Part shown: in pieces, positions 1-8,272 of the stretch | How positions within the stretch are numbered: position 1 is the first letter of the stretch | Layout: each line of letters opens with the position of its first letter | Origin: Candidatus Roseilinea sp. | Lineage (GTDB): Bacteria > Chloroflexota > Anaerolineae > J036 > Brachytrichaceae | Length of the DNA stretch: 64,000 bases | NCBI GenBank assembly: GCA_026003755.1 | Contig: BPHV01000001.1 | Location: 1,028,393 to 1,092,392, forward strand | Direction: 5' to 3' | Notes under the pieces: model-generated | Database searches by the model: none | Told to the model about the DNA's origin: nothing | What the model saw: only the letters and a program-made list of their open reading frames with translations | Translations under genes and position numbers: made by a program

Positions 1-4
1 TGTG

Positions 5-10
5 TATAAT
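5..10 (+). promoter_or_regulatory. -10 box of tRNA-Asn
   Basis: A perfect TATAAT preceded by TGTG (extended -10 style) lies 10 bases before the first base of the tRNA. The -35 region is outside the window. Confidence 0.6.
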
Positions 11-20
11 AGCAGTGCTA

Positions 21-93
21 TCCTCGATAGCTCAATGGGTAGAGCAACCGGCTGTTAACCGGTAGGTTACAGGTTCGAGCCCTGTTCGAGGAG
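21..93 (+). tRNA. tRNA-Asn(GTT)
   Basis: The 7-bp acceptor stem TCCTCGA/TCGAGGA pairs positions 21-27 with 86-92, with discriminator G at 93. The anticodon stem ACCGG/CCGGT holds the loop CTGTTAA, giving anticodon GTT. The T arm carries GGTTCGAGCC. No CCA is encoded. Length is 73 nt. The gene faces folD tail-to-tail with a shared terminator between them. Confidence 0.95.
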
Positions 94-102
94 CTGCGCC
101 GA

Positions 103-139
103 GCTTCCGTAGCCATACGGCTACGGAAGCTTGCTTTTT
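103..139. terminator. Bidirectional intrinsic terminator between tRNA-Asn and folD
   Basis: A 12-bp perfect stem (103-114 with 119-130) with loop ATAC is followed on the plus strand by a T-rich run (131-139). It sits between the convergent tRNA-Asn and folD genes, so it can end both transcripts. Confidence 0.8.
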
Positions 140-1025
140 ATCCCACCGCGCCCGTCACGCGCCGCTGAGCCGCGATCAGCGTGTTCCTCAGCAACATCGC
201 AATCGTCATCGGCCCAACGCCGCCGGGCACCGGAGTAATGGCCGACGCCTCCTCGCGGACCTCATCGAAGTCCACATCGCCCACCAGACGCACGCCGCGC
301 GGATTGCTTGCGTCTGGGACGCGGTTGATGCCCACATCAATCACCACGACGCCGGCCTTAACCATGTCACCGGTGACGAAGCGCGGCTTGCCGATGGCAG
401 CGACGAGGATGTCGGCGGTGCGCGTGATGCTGGCGATGTTGGGCGTGCGGCTGTGGCAAACCGTCACCGTCGCATCGCGCGCCAGCAGCATCAGTGCGAC
501 GGGCAAGCCGACGATCGCGCTGCGCCCCAAGACCACAGCGCGCCGGCCGGCGATGCGGATGTCGCTACGCTCGAGCAGCTCGATGCAGGCCTGGGGCGTG
601 CATGGCGCAAAAGGAGCCTGCCGACCTTTCACACCCAGCAGTCCCAGATTGACCGGGTTAAAGCCGTCCACATCTTTGTGCAGCGGCACCGCGGCCAGGA
701 TCGCTTGCTCATCCAGATGCGCCGGCAGGGGCAACTGCACCAGGATGCCATGCACGTCTTCACGCGCACTCAAGTCGCGCATCAGGTGCATCAGCTCGTC
801 TTGCGTCGTGGACGCAGAAAGCTCATACCCGAACGACGCGATGCCTACTTCAGAACACGCTTTGCGCTTGTTGCGCACGTAGGTCGCCGAGGCGGGGTCG
901 TCCCCGACCAGCACCGTCGCCAAGCCAGGCGTCACGCCATGTTCTGCTTTCAGGCGCGCCACGGCTTCCTTGATCTCGGCCCGAATTGTCGCAGCGATCG
1001 CCGCGCCGTCAATGATCTTTGCCAT
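138..1025 (-). CDS. folD: Bifunctional methylene-THF dehydrogenase / methenyl-THF cyclohydrolase
   Basis: FolD interconverts 5,10-methylene-THF, 5,10-methenyl-THF and 10-formyl-THF in the cytosol, feeding one-carbon units to purine and fMet synthesis. The 295-residue protein starts MAKIIDG, the usual FolD N-terminus; an upstream in-frame start would add 37 residues unlike the family, so 1025 is chosen. Family motifs visible are TYVRNKRKACSEVGI (substrate Tyr and catalytic Lys), the VQLPLPAHLD segment, the GRSAIVGLP nucleotide-binding loop and the C-terminal TPVPGGVGPMTIAML signature. It is convergent with tRNA-Asn. Identification is secure. Confidence 0.96.
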   Translation of the reverse strand: MAKIIDGAAIAATIRAEIKEAVARLKAEHGVTPGLATVLVGDDPASATYVRNKRKACSEVGIASFGYELSASTTQDELMHLMRDLSAREDVHGILVQLPLPAHLDEQAILAAVPLHKDVDGFNPVNLGLLGVKGRQAPFAPCTPQACIELLERSDIRIAGRRAVVLGRSAIVGLPVALMLLARDATVTVCHSRTPNIASITRTADILVAAIGKPRFVTGDMVKAGVVVIDVGINRVPDASNPRGVRLVGDVDFDEVREEASAITPVPGGVGPMTIAMLLRNTLIAAQRRVTGAVG

Positions 1026-1102
1026 GGGGATGGAGCGATGATTGCAGATGATACTGCAGGATTGGGCTGCTCCGCAGCTATGCCACCAGCATCCGAACGG
1101 CG

Positions 1103-1309
1103 CTAGCCACAAGCCGGGCTGCCGACCGATCGGCAATATGCCTCCTCTATCCGGAAGCGCGGGCTGTCATGCGGCTCGTTCGTGCCTTTCGCCTTGTTGC
1201 CTGCGCCGATGTGTTCATCGGCGCAGATGCGGGTGGAGATCGCGGCGCATAGCGACCAGCCGGTCGCGCATCGCATCGGCTCCTTCACGTAGTTGGGTGG
1301 GTTGACCAT
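1103..1309 (-). pseudogene. Collapsed remnant of an M20 amidohydrolase (N-terminus joined to C-terminus)
   Basis: Read on the minus strand, one frame gives EADAMRDRLVAMRRDLHPH-like sequence, matching the N-terminus of the intact M20 gene at 14868-16070 ([19 protein letters not shown]). A second frame then gives HIGAGNKAKGTNEPHDSPRF, matching its C-terminus ([19 protein letters not shown]). About 330 residues between these two ends are missing. This is a decayed paralogue with a large internal deletion. It is more diverged from the intact gene than the second relic at 1972-2350. Confidence 0.7.
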
Positions 1310-1440
1310 GTTTACTCCTGACGAGACTCAAACAAATGAACGAGCAATTTCGACACTTCCAAAGCGCTTCATCGCTCGGGACGCGCTCGAACCGGGACTA
1401 TACGCGAAAGTTGACCATGCACATCGCATAGCGACTGCAA

Positions 1441-1761
1441 ATGGCGTTGCATAGCGCTCAACGCGCGATACAAATGGCCTTGTCGCTAAGCTGGAGCGCC
1501 GCCGGCGGCGCGACGGGCTACAAGGTGTGCGTCGGCATCACGCCGGCGGACTGCTCGGCCACCGGCGGCCGGTGGGTGCACACAACGACCACTTCCTACG
1601 CGCTGAGTGGGCTGCGCTACGGCGTCACCTACTTCTGGCAGGTGCACGCCGTTAACAACGCCGGCGATGTAACACCCGCCGACGATGGCGCATGGTGGTC
1701 CTTCTCCACGGTGAGTTCGCCTTACCGCGCTTTCATCCCCATCGTGCGCCGCACGCCATAG
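1441..1761 (+). pseudogene. C-terminal fragment of an extracellular FN3-like protein
   Basis: The 106-residue frame contains a fibronectin-III-like beta-sandwich (LSLSWSAAGGATGYKVCVG, YALSGLRYGVTYFWQVHAVN, WWSFSTV). It ends in FIPIVRRTP, a short hydrophobic-basic tail of the kind seen at the C-termini of large secreted Chloroflexota proteins. There is no signal peptide, and the apparent start is only the first in-frame ATG. A strong terminator follows at once, so this is probably the surviving 3' end of a larger surface-protein gene. It could instead be a short expressed protein. Confidence 0.5.
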
Positions 1762-1776
1762 CCCGGCGCGCCTGTT

Positions 1777-1821
1777 GATGGGCGAAGGTCTTCGGCCTTC
1801 GCCCATCTTCCCTTTTCTCTT
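1777..1821 (+). terminator. Intrinsic terminator after the FN3 fragment
   Basis: A perfect 12-bp stem (1777-1788 with 1796-1807) encloses loop TCTTCGG and is followed by a T-rich tail (TTCCCTTTTCTCTT). It lies 16 bases after the stop codon of the FN3 fragment. Confidence 0.75.
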
Positions 1822-1971
1822 GCCCACAGGGCGGCGAGGGATTCGCCGGTCGCATCGCTGAGGCGACAGCGAGCCATCGCCTCGGCCCGCGGCGGAGCAC
1901 ATGGAATCTACCCTGCGCCCGGTCCGGCGCGCGTCCACTCACCAGTCAGCCGGGGGAACCGTTGATCGGGG

Positions 1972-2350
1972 ACGCACCACTGCGCCTACGCCGCGAGCAT
2001 TCGCATCGCAGCGGCGGTCAACAGGGCGACCGATAAAGGCAGCACGTCCTCGTCTATCTGAAATCGGGGGCTATGGTGCGGTTCGATGAAGGTCACGGCG
2101 GCCTCCAACGCCCAACCCTGCGGCGACCTGTGAGACGATTTGTTGAACGCGCGCTTGCAGCAATTGCATGACCGGTTCCTCAAACGCGCGAAGGGGGCCT
2201 TGCAGCTCAACTCCGCCAGGGATCACGCTCGGCGCAGCGCCGCCATGGATGCAGCCCACGGTCACCACGCCTTGCGCCATGGGATCTACCTTGCGCGCCA
2301 CGATGGTCTGAAGCGCGGTGATGATGTGGGCAGCGGCTACAATATCGGAT
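1972..2350 (-). pseudogene. Truncated second copy of the M20 amidohydrolase 3' end
   Basis: This is a close nucleotide copy of 14855-15427, the last third of the intact M20 gene plus 13 bases after its stop codon, with a few percent of mismatches by eye. It lacks the 5' two-thirds of the gene and about 195 bases internally (the segment equivalent to about 14970-15168). Residual peptides include [18 protein letters not shown] and [18 protein letters not shown]. With the intact gene it forms direct repeats around the 12.5 kb accessory island. Confidence 0.85.
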
Positions 2351-2382
2351 TCGTCAGCCTGACATACAGTCAAGAGCAGTGT

Positions 2383-2389
2383 GTTGGGT
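2383..2389 (+). other. Candidate cassette core site GTTGGGT (left boundary)
   Basis: GTTGGGT fits the integron core consensus GTTRRRY and is the exact reverse complement of ACCCAAC at 2997-3003. In a true gene cassette the first bases must match the R'' box of that cassette's own attC, and they do here. It lies 33 bases past the point where M20 homology stops and 20 bases before the acetyltransferase start. Confidence 0.5.
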
Positions 2390-2408
2390 AAAAACAGCAA
2401 ATGAGTGC

Positions 2409-2945
2409 ATGAATAACCAACTCACCATCCAAGTCATGCAGGGCGCATTCTTGTCAGAGTCAGATCGGAAACCCATCATTGCGCTCTGCAACCGCGCTTA
2501 TGAAGAGGACTTGGAGCCGCTGTTCAACACTTCTGTTGGTGCGACCCACGTTCTCGGTTACTGCAATGGTCTTCTTGTAAGCCATGCACTATGGGTGACT
2601 CGCTATTTGCAAGTTGGCAGCGGTCCTCTTTTACGCACGGCATACATCGAAGCAGTTGCCACAGACCCAGCCTGTCGCAATCGCGGTTTTGCAACAGCCA
2701 TTATGAAACGCGTCGCTGATGAGATTCAGGACTATGCGTTGGCAGCGCTTTCTCCATTCAGTGTTGCATTCTATGAGCGACTTGGATGGGAGCTTTGGCA
2801 CGGCCCGTTGTTCATCAGAACCGAGAATGACTTGTTGCCATCTCCAGACGAAGAACAGGTGATGATTCTACGTCTCCCGAAGACACCGCCGCTGGACCTA
2901 AGCGCACCACTTTCTGCAGAGTGGCGTGAAGGTGAATTATGGTGA
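2409..2945 (+). CDS. GNAT acetyltransferase, AAC(2')-like
   Basis: A 178-residue GNAT-fold enzyme expected to transfer acetyl from acetyl-CoA to an amine. The acetyl-CoA loop is visible as AVATDPACRNRGFATAIM (R-x-x-G-x-A type) near residues 81-98. The C-terminal pattern FYERLGWELWHGP, then SPDEEQVMILRLP, ending AEWREGELW, parallels aminoglycoside 2'-N-acetyltransferases, which end in DWRxGDVW. Similarity is by motif only, so the substrate is unproven. The start at 2409 is preferred to an upstream in-frame start because the family N-terminus is short. Base composition is clearly lower in GC than its neighbours. It lies alone between a cassette-like core site and an attC-like structure. Confidence 0.75.
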   Translation: MNNQLTIQVMQGAFLSESDRKPIIALCNRAYEEDLEPLFNTSVGATHVLGYCNGLLVSHALWVTRYLQVGSGPLLRTAYIEAVATDPACRNRGFATAIMKRVADEIQDYALAALSPFSVAFYERLGWELWHGPLFIRTENDLLPSPDEEQVMILRLPKTPPLDLSAPLSAEWREGELW

Positions 2946-2996
2946 CAGCGGGTTGTAAGAGCAACATCATGAAGCCGGATTTTGGTTCGTTGGCCT

Positions 2997-3178
2997 ACCC
3001 AACACGCGCTGCTAAGAAACAGCGGGCTTGCCTGTTGTGGGACAGCCTTTCAAGGCTGTCTAGGACAGGCCAGAAGTCCTGTACTAAGTTTGGCTGTTTC
3101 ATGCGGTTGGAAGGCAGGCCGCGCCTGCCGGAGGGTGTTGCAGCCGACGCCGCTCCGTGCTAGCGCAGGCCGTTAGAC
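2997..3178 (+). other. Candidate attC-like recombination site, 3' end of a gene cassette
   Basis: Ends are ACCCAAC (RYYYAAC, 2997-3003) and GTTAGAC (GTTRRRY, 3172-3178). Just inside, GCGCTGC on the left faces GCTAGCGC on the right, complementary apart from one unpaired base, as in L''/L' boxes. The interior folds heavily: 3016-3023 with 3093-3100, 3030-3035 with 3065-3070, 3041-3049 with 3052-3060, and 3113-3119 with 3123-3129. Weak points are the unusual length (182 bases) and unequal R-L spacers (2 and 5). No integrase gene is in the window. Confidence 0.45.
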
Positions 3179-3219
3179 GCCCCAGCCAACCGCCACAGTC
3201 CAACGATTGGAGGTAGAAA

Positions 3220-4824
3220 TTGTCCAAGCGCAAGAACAACTCAAAGACGACCAACTCCAGCAGCGCCACCCTCGGCTTCGAGGCTCAGCTATGGCAGATG
3301 GCCGACGCCCTGCGCGGCAGCATGGACGCCGCCGAGTACAAACACGTCGTGCTGGGGCTTATCTTCCTCAAGTACATCTCCGACACCTTCGAGGAGCATC
3401 GCAGGCACCTCGAGCAAGAGCCCTACGCGGACCCCGAAGACCCGGACGAGTACCGCGCCGAGAACATCTTCTGGGTGCCCCCCGAGGCGCGCTGGGCACA
3501 CCTCCAGGCTCAGGCCAAGCAACCCACCATCGGCCAATTGGTGGACGATGCCATGCACGCCATTGAGCGGGACAATCCGGCCTTGAAGGGGATGCTCCCT
3601 AAGGACTACGCCCGCCCTGCGCTCGATAAGCAGCGCCTTGGCCAGCTCTTTGACCTCATCAGCAACATCAAGGTGGGCGACGAGGAGGCCCGCGCCAAGG
3701 ACGTACTCGGCCGCGTTTACGAGTACTTCCTCTCGCAGTTTGCCAGCGCCGAAGGCAAAAAAGGCGGCGAGTTCTACACGCCGCGCTGTGTGGTCAAGCT
3801 GCTGGTGGAGATGCTGGAGCCCTACCGCGGCCGCGCCTATGACCCCTGCTGCGGCTCGGCGGGGATGTTCGTGCAATCCGTGGAGTTCATCGAGGCCCAC
3901 GCCTCAGGGAATGGCAACGGCGGCCGCGCTCGCTCCCAGATCAGCATCTACGGCCAGGAACTCAACTACACCACCTGGCGACTGGCCAAGATGAACCTTG
4001 CCATCCGCGGCATTGATGGGCAGATCGAACAGGGTGACACCTTCCTCAACGATCGCTTCCCCGATCTCAAGGCCGACTTCATCCTCGCCAATCCGCCCTT
4101 CAACATGAAGCAGTGGGGCGGCGAGCACCTGCGCGACGACCCGCGCTGGAAGTACGGCGTGCCACCGGTGGGCAACGCCAACTTCGCCTGGGTGCAGCAC
4201 ATCATCCACCACCTGGCGCCCAACGGGGTGGCCGGCTTTGTCCTCGCCAACGGCTCGATGTCCTCGAACCAGTCGGGCGAGGGCGAAATCCGCAAGAATA
4301 TCATCGAAGCGGACCTCGTGGATTGCATGGTGGCGCTGCCGGGCCAGCTTTTCTACTCGACGCAGATCCCGGCGTGCCTGTGGTTCCTCGCGCGCAACAA
4401 ATCCGGTGGGGGCGGGTTCGGACCTCACCCCTACAGGGACCGCCGCGGCCAGGTGCTGTTCATAGACGCCCGCAAGCTGGGCCGCATGGTGGACCGCACC
4501 CACCGCGAGCTGACCGACGAGGACATCAAGAAGATCGCCGACACCTATCACGCATGGCGGGGCGAATCCGACGCGGGCGAATATCAGGACATCCCTGGTT
4601 TCTGCAAGAGCGCCACGCTGGAGGAGATCCGCCAGCACGGTTACGTCCTCACCCCCGGCCGCTACGTCGGCGCCGAGGCGATCGAGGACGACGGCGAGCC
4701 GTTCGACGAGAAGATGAAGCGGCTCGTTGCACAGTGGCGCGAACAAAAGGCCGAAGCGGCGAAGCTGGATGCGGCGATTGCTGCTAACCTCAAGGAATTT
4801 GGTTTTTGGAAGGAGACGCGATGA
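3220..4824 (+). CDS. hsdM: Type I restriction-modification DNA methyltransferase, M subunit
   Basis: HsdM methylates adenine in a bipartite site chosen by HsdS and is also part of the restriction complex. The 534-residue protein has the N-terminal helical domain ([20 protein letters not shown], about residues 25-45), the GEFYTP segment, AdoMet motif [11 protein letters not shown] (about residues 208-217) and catalytic motif IV NPPF (about residues 291-294). The start is TTG with TTGGAGGT six bases upstream; no better ATG exists. It ends in the [18 protein letters not shown] tail that recurs twice downstream. The stop overlaps the next start (ATGA). It appears intact. Confidence 0.95.
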   Translation: MSKRKNNSKTTNSSSATLGFEAQLWQMADALRGSMDAAEYKHVVLGLIFLKYISDTFEEHRRHLEQEPYADPEDPDEYRAENIFWVPPEARWAHLQAQAKQPTIGQLVDDAMHAIERDNPALKGMLPKDYARPALDKQRLGQLFDLISNIKVGDEEARAKDVLGRVYEYFLSQFASAEGKKGGEFYTPRCVVKLLVEMLEPYRGRAYDPCCGSAGMFVQSVEFIEAHASGNGNGGRARSQISIYGQELNYTTWRLAKMNLAIRGIDGQIEQGDTFLNDRFPDLKADFILANPPFNMKQWGGEHLRDDPRWKYGVPPVGNANFAWVQHIIHHLAPNGVAGFVLANGSMSSNQSGEGEIRKNIIEADLVDCMVALPGQLFYSTQIPACLWFLARNKSGGGGFGPHPYRDRRGQVLFIDARKLGRMVDRTHRELTDEDIKKIADTYHAWRGESDAGEYQDIPGFCKSATLEEIRQHGYVLTPGRYVGAEAIEDDGEPFDEKMKRLVAQWREQKAEAAKLDAAIAANLKEFGFWKETR

Positions 4825-6517
4825 CACCTGAGGCCTTGAAGGCACTGATTACTGCAGGCGAAGTACTCTCCGTCGAGTTCAAGGGTGAGAAACGCGCACC
4901 GCTCAACGATCGCGAGCTCGTCGAAGCCGTTGTTTGTCTTGCCAATCGTGCCGGCGACGAGCCAGCGTACTTGCTCGTCGGCGTGGAAGACGACGGCCGC
5001 ATCACCGGCGCCTGGCACCGACATGGCGAGACAACCGACCCGACCTGAGTTGCTGCCCTGATCGCCAACCGCACCCGGCCCTCCATAGCCGTGCAGGTCG
5101 AAACCGTGATCGTCGACGGTAAAGCCGTGCTGGTCATCAAAGTCCCGCCACAACATCAGCCCGTGGCAACCAGCGACGGCGTCTTTCTACGTCGCGCGCT
5201 TGGCGGAGATGGCAAACCCGCCTGCGTGCCGATGGACGGTTACGCCGTACAGTCGTTGCAGGCCGGCCGTGGGCTGCTCGACCCATCGGCGCAGCCCGTC
5301 GCCGACGCACGTTGGGAGCACCTCGACCCGCTCGAGTTCGAGCGTTTCCGGCGCAGCGTGCGCGAGCGGCGCGGGCGCAGCGACGAATCGTTGCTCGATC
5401 TGCCCAATCTCGAGCTGGCCAAGGCGCTCGGTGTCGTGGAAGCCAACGGTGCCGTGCGCGGGGTTCGGTTGGCGGCGCTGTTGCTCTTCGGCAAGGAAGA
5501 CGCCCTGCGTCGCTTCGTGCCCGGCCATGAGGTCGCCTTCCAGGTACTGCGCGGACTCGACGTCGAGGTCAACGACTTCTTCCGCTGGCCGCTCTTGCGG
5601 GTGATGGAAGAAATCGAGGCGCGCATCCGTGCCCGCAACCGCGAACAGGAGCTGATGGTGGGCCTGCTGCGCGTGGGCGTGCCCGACTACCCCGAACGCG
5701 CGCTGCGCGAGGCGCTGGCCAACGCGCTGATCCACCGCGACTACCAGCGGCTGGGCGCCGTGCACTTCCAGTGGCAGCTTGAGCAGATCGAAATCACCAG
5801 TCCCGCGGCTTTCCCGAGGGCGTGCGGCTCGACAATCTGCTCGTCACCGCGCCGCGCCCCAGGAACCCGCTCCTGGCCGATGCCTTCAAGCGCGCCGGCA
5901 TCGTCGAGCGCACTGCGCGCGGCATTGACACCATCTTCTTTGAGCAACTGCGCAACGGCCGTCCGGCCCCCTCTTACGCGCGCAGCAACGAGGCCACGGT
6001 GAGCGTCGTCATCCCCGGCGGCGCGGCCAATCTCGACTTCGTGCGCCTGCTGGTGACCGAAGCGCAACGGGGGCGCGACCTCGCGCTCGATGAGCTGCTC
6101 ATCCTCAACGCCTTGTGGCAGGCACGCAGCCTGACCACGCTGGAGGCCGCCCGCCTCGTGCAAAAGCCCGAAGCCGACACGCGCGCCGCGCTGCACCGGC
6201 TGGTCGAGGCCGGGTTCATCGAGGAGCGCGGGCAGAAGAAAGGCCGCACCTGGCATCTCTCCGCCGCCACCTACCGCCTGCTGGGCGACAAAACGGGTTA
6301 TGTGCGGCAGCGAGGCTTCGAGCCCTTGCAGCAGGAGCAAATGGTGCTGCAGTACGTGGACAAGCACGGGCGCATCACTCGGCGCGAGGCGGCGGAGCTG
6401 TGCCGGATAGGCCCTTACCAAGCTACACGTCTTCTCGATCACTTGGTCAAGGACGGGCGACTGATCCGACATGGTGAGCGCAAGGGCGCGTGGTATGAGC
6501 GAGGGCAAAAAATATGA
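4821..6517 (+). pseudogene. AlbA_2/Schlafen-type ATP-binding regulator (COG2865-like), interrupted
   Basis: The N-terminus (SVEFKGEKRAPLNDRELVE, then LVGVEDDGRITG) is an AlbA_2 nucleotide-binding domain. The middle (ALREALANALIHRDY, ITSP) is the GHKL-like region of COG2865 proteins, and the C-terminal third holds winged-helix segments (ITRREAAELCRIGPYQATRLL). The gene is broken twice: an in-frame TGA at 5046-5048, after which the same frame continues in family sequence, and a one-base loss near 5805 that moves reading into another frame up to 6517. Such genes are frequent inside type I RM loci and may act in regulation or anti-phage defence. Either two mutations or two sequencing errors would explain the breaks. 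Confidence 0.75.
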
Positions 6518-6559
6518 GCGCGCTCATAAACCGCTCGTTTCCGCTCATATTTATGAGCG
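6514..6559. promoter_or_regulatory. Cluster of ATGAGCG/CGCTCAT inverted repeats
   Basis: Two dyads share one half-site: ATGAGCG-CGCTCAT (6514-6527, a perfect 14-bp palindrome) and CGCTCAT-ATTT-ATGAGCG (6542-6559). A fifth half-site ATGAGCG lies at 6495-6501. They sit at the 3' end of a gene with winged-helix domains and upstream of fic, so they may be operators for that regulator. This is inference from sequence symmetry only. Confidence 0.4.
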
Positions 6560-6636
6560 CCGCTGAGCAGCAGGCCGAGGCGGCGAAGCTCGATGCCGCC
6601 ATCGCCAGAAACCTGGAGGAGCTCGGGTTCGGCTAG
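6514..6636 (+). pseudogene. First hsdM tail echo (40-residue ORF)
   Basis: The short ORF starts in an ATGA overlap with the preceding gene. Its last 25 residues ([20 protein letters not shown], then GFG) mirror the C-terminus of HsdM ([20 protein letters not shown]). Nucleotide identity is only moderate, so it is not a fresh copy of the hsdM upstream but probably the tail of a different hsdM allele. The first 13 residues come from a palindrome-rich segment. Expression is possible but no function is suggested. Confidence 0.7.
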
Positions 6637-6694
6637 GGCTTTTTCTGTTGAACGAAGGGAATTCGACTTATAATAAACGCTGCGTTGAACAAGA

Positions 6695-7888
6695 ATGGAT
6701 AGCTCGTCCTTGATAAACGCACCGATAGCCGAGTCCCACCGGGCCGGGCGATACGTCCGGCAGCCTGAGGGCTATTGCGCCTTCATCCCGGCGCCCTTGC
6801 CGCCTGACCCGCCGGTGGCCCTGGACAAGCCGCTCCGTACGCTCCTGTCGCAGGCCGACTATGCCCTGGGCCGGCTCGACGGCGCCATCCTTACCCTGCC
6901 CAACCCCGACCTTTTCGTCTTCATGTACGTCCGCAAGGAAGCCGTGCTCTCCAGCCAGATCGAGGGCACGCAAAGTTCGCTGCAAAACCTGCTGGCTGCA
7001 GAGGTGCGCCTCAACGACCCGGACGCGCCGGCCGACGTGAGCGAGGTCATCAACTACGTCCGGGCGATGAACCACGGGCTGAAACGCCTGGCCGAGCTGC
7101 CGGTATCGGTGCGGCTCATCCGCGAGATCCACGCGGAACTGATGCGCGGCGTGCGCGGCGGACGGCTGGCACCCGGGGAGCTGCGAACCAGTCAGAACTG
7201 GATCGGGCCGGCGGGTTGCACCCTGGCCGAGGCCGCGTTCGTTCCGCCCCCGCCTCACGAGGTCCCGAACGCGCTGGCCGATCTCGAGCGCTTCCTGCAC
7301 GCGAAGGACGACCTGCCGGTTCTGGTCAAGGTCGGTCTCGCCCACGCCCAGTTCGAGACCATCCACCCCTTTCTCGACGGCAACGGGCGCATCGGGCGAT
7401 TGCTCATCACCTTCCTGCTCACGGAACGCAAGCTCCTGGCCCGGCCCGTCCTCTACCTCTCCCATTACTTCAAGCGCCACCGCGCCGAGTACTACGACCG
7501 CCTCCAGGCCGTGCGCGACCAAGGCGACTGGGAAGGCTGGCTCGCCTTCTTCCTGCGCGGTGTGGCCGAGGTCGCAGCCGAAGCGGCGCAGACCGCGGCG
7601 GCCGTCCTGCGCATGCGCGAGGAGTACCGCAACCGCATCACCGAGCGTTTGGGACGCGCCGCCGCTAACGGCCATCGCATCATGGAGAAGCTCTTCGATC
7701 ACCCCATCGTGACCGTCGGTACCGTGCGACAGTGGCTTGGCCTCACCCCTGCAGGCGCCAACAACCTGGTCAACCGCCTCGTGGATGTGGGCGTGCTGCG
7801 CGAGATTACCGGCTACGCCCGCAACCGCCGCTTTCGCTTCGATCCCTACCTGCGCGTATTCGAGGAGCCCGAGGAGGCACGGTCATGA
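6695..7888 (+). CDS. fic: Fic-family adenylyltransferase
   Basis: Fic proteins transfer AMP (or another nucleotide moiety) from ATP to hydroxyl side chains. The 397-residue protein carries the catalytic loop HPFLDGNGRIGR (about residues 224-235). Near residues 87-92 it has the self-inhibitory motif SQIEGT ((S/T)xxxE(G/N) type) upstream of the Fic core, which marks class II Fic proteins. A Fic N-terminal helical domain precedes it, and a winged-helix-like segment (VGTVRQWLGLTPAGANNLVNR) lies near the C-terminus. It is placed inside the RM operon after an hsdM tail echo. Its stop overlaps the start of a second tail echo. It looks intact; the target is unknown. Confidence 0.93.
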   Translation: MDSSSLINAPIAESHRAGRYVRQPEGYCAFIPAPLPPDPPVALDKPLRTLLSQADYALGRLDGAILTLPNPDLFVFMYVRKEAVLSSQIEGTQSSLQNLLAAEVRLNDPDAPADVSEVINYVRAMNHGLKRLAELPVSVRLIREIHAELMRGVRGGRLAPGELRTSQNWIGPAGCTLAEAAFVPPPPHEVPNALADLERFLHAKDDLPVLVKVGLAHAQFETIHPFLDGNGRIGRLLITFLLTERKLLARPVLYLSHYFKRHRAEYYDRLQAVRDQGDWEGWLAFFLRGVAEVAAEAAQTAAAVLRMREEYRNRITERLGRAAANGHRIMEKLFDHPIVTVGTVRQWLGLTPAGANNLVNRLVDVGVLREITGYARNRRFRFDPYLRVFEEPEEARS

Positions 7889-7992
7889 GAAGCTACCTGT
7901 CGTTCATAGCGTCGCGCGGGCAGCAGGCTGAGGCCCGGCGGTTGGATGAAGCTATCTGGAAGAACCTGGAGGAGCTGGGCTATGACGCTTGA
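7885..7992 (+). pseudogene. Second hsdM tail echo (35-residue ORF)
   Basis: It starts in an ATGA overlap with fic. Residues [20 protein letters not shown], then GY, match the HsdM C-terminus and especially the first echo at 6514-6636. The stop lies 8 bases inside mntA. It probably marks another recombination event with a related RM locus. Confidence 0.7.
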
Positions 7993-8272
7993 GGAGCTGT
8001 TGCGCGTCAAACGCGAGGAAATCCTGAGGGTGTGCGCCAAGTATGGGGCCCGCAATGTGCGGGTCTTCGGCTCCGTCGCCCGCGGGGAGGCAGACGAACA
8101 AAGCGACCTTGACCTCATTGTTGACTTTGAGCCCGGCCGTAGTCTGCTGGACCATGCGGGACTCTGGCTGGAGCTTCAGGAGCTGGTAGGGGCTAAGGTG
8201 GACGTGGTGAGCAGCGGCGGCATTAGGCCCAGGATTCGAGAGCGTGTGCTAAAGGAGGCTGTGCCGCTATGA
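7982..8272 (+). CDS. mntA: MntA-type nucleotidyltransferase antitoxin
   Basis: This 96-residue minimal nucleotidyltransferase has the signature [20 protein letters not shown] (G-S...D-x-D) at about residues 32-51. In characterised HepT-MntA systems MntA adds AMP to a tyrosine of HepT and so neutralises it. The start at 7982 is chosen because it begins [15 protein letters not shown], a typical family start; it overlaps the preceding tail echo by 11 bases. The stop overlaps hepT by 4 bases (ATGA). Confidence 0.9.
   Translation: MTLEELLRVKREEILRVCAKYGARNVRVFGSVARGEADEQSDLDLIVDFEPGRSLLDHAGLWLELQELVGAKVDVVSSGGIRPRIRERVLKEAVPL

Noticed and set aside
1-2400. Island integrated into tRNA-Asn
   Set aside because: The tRNA 3' end is not repeated at the far side of the island, and folD lies between the tRNA and the accessory region.
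5046-5048. In-frame TGA of the AlbA-type gene read as selenocysteine
   Set aside because: No SECIS-like hairpin directly follows and this position is not a catalytic residue in the family; a mutation or sequence error is simpler.
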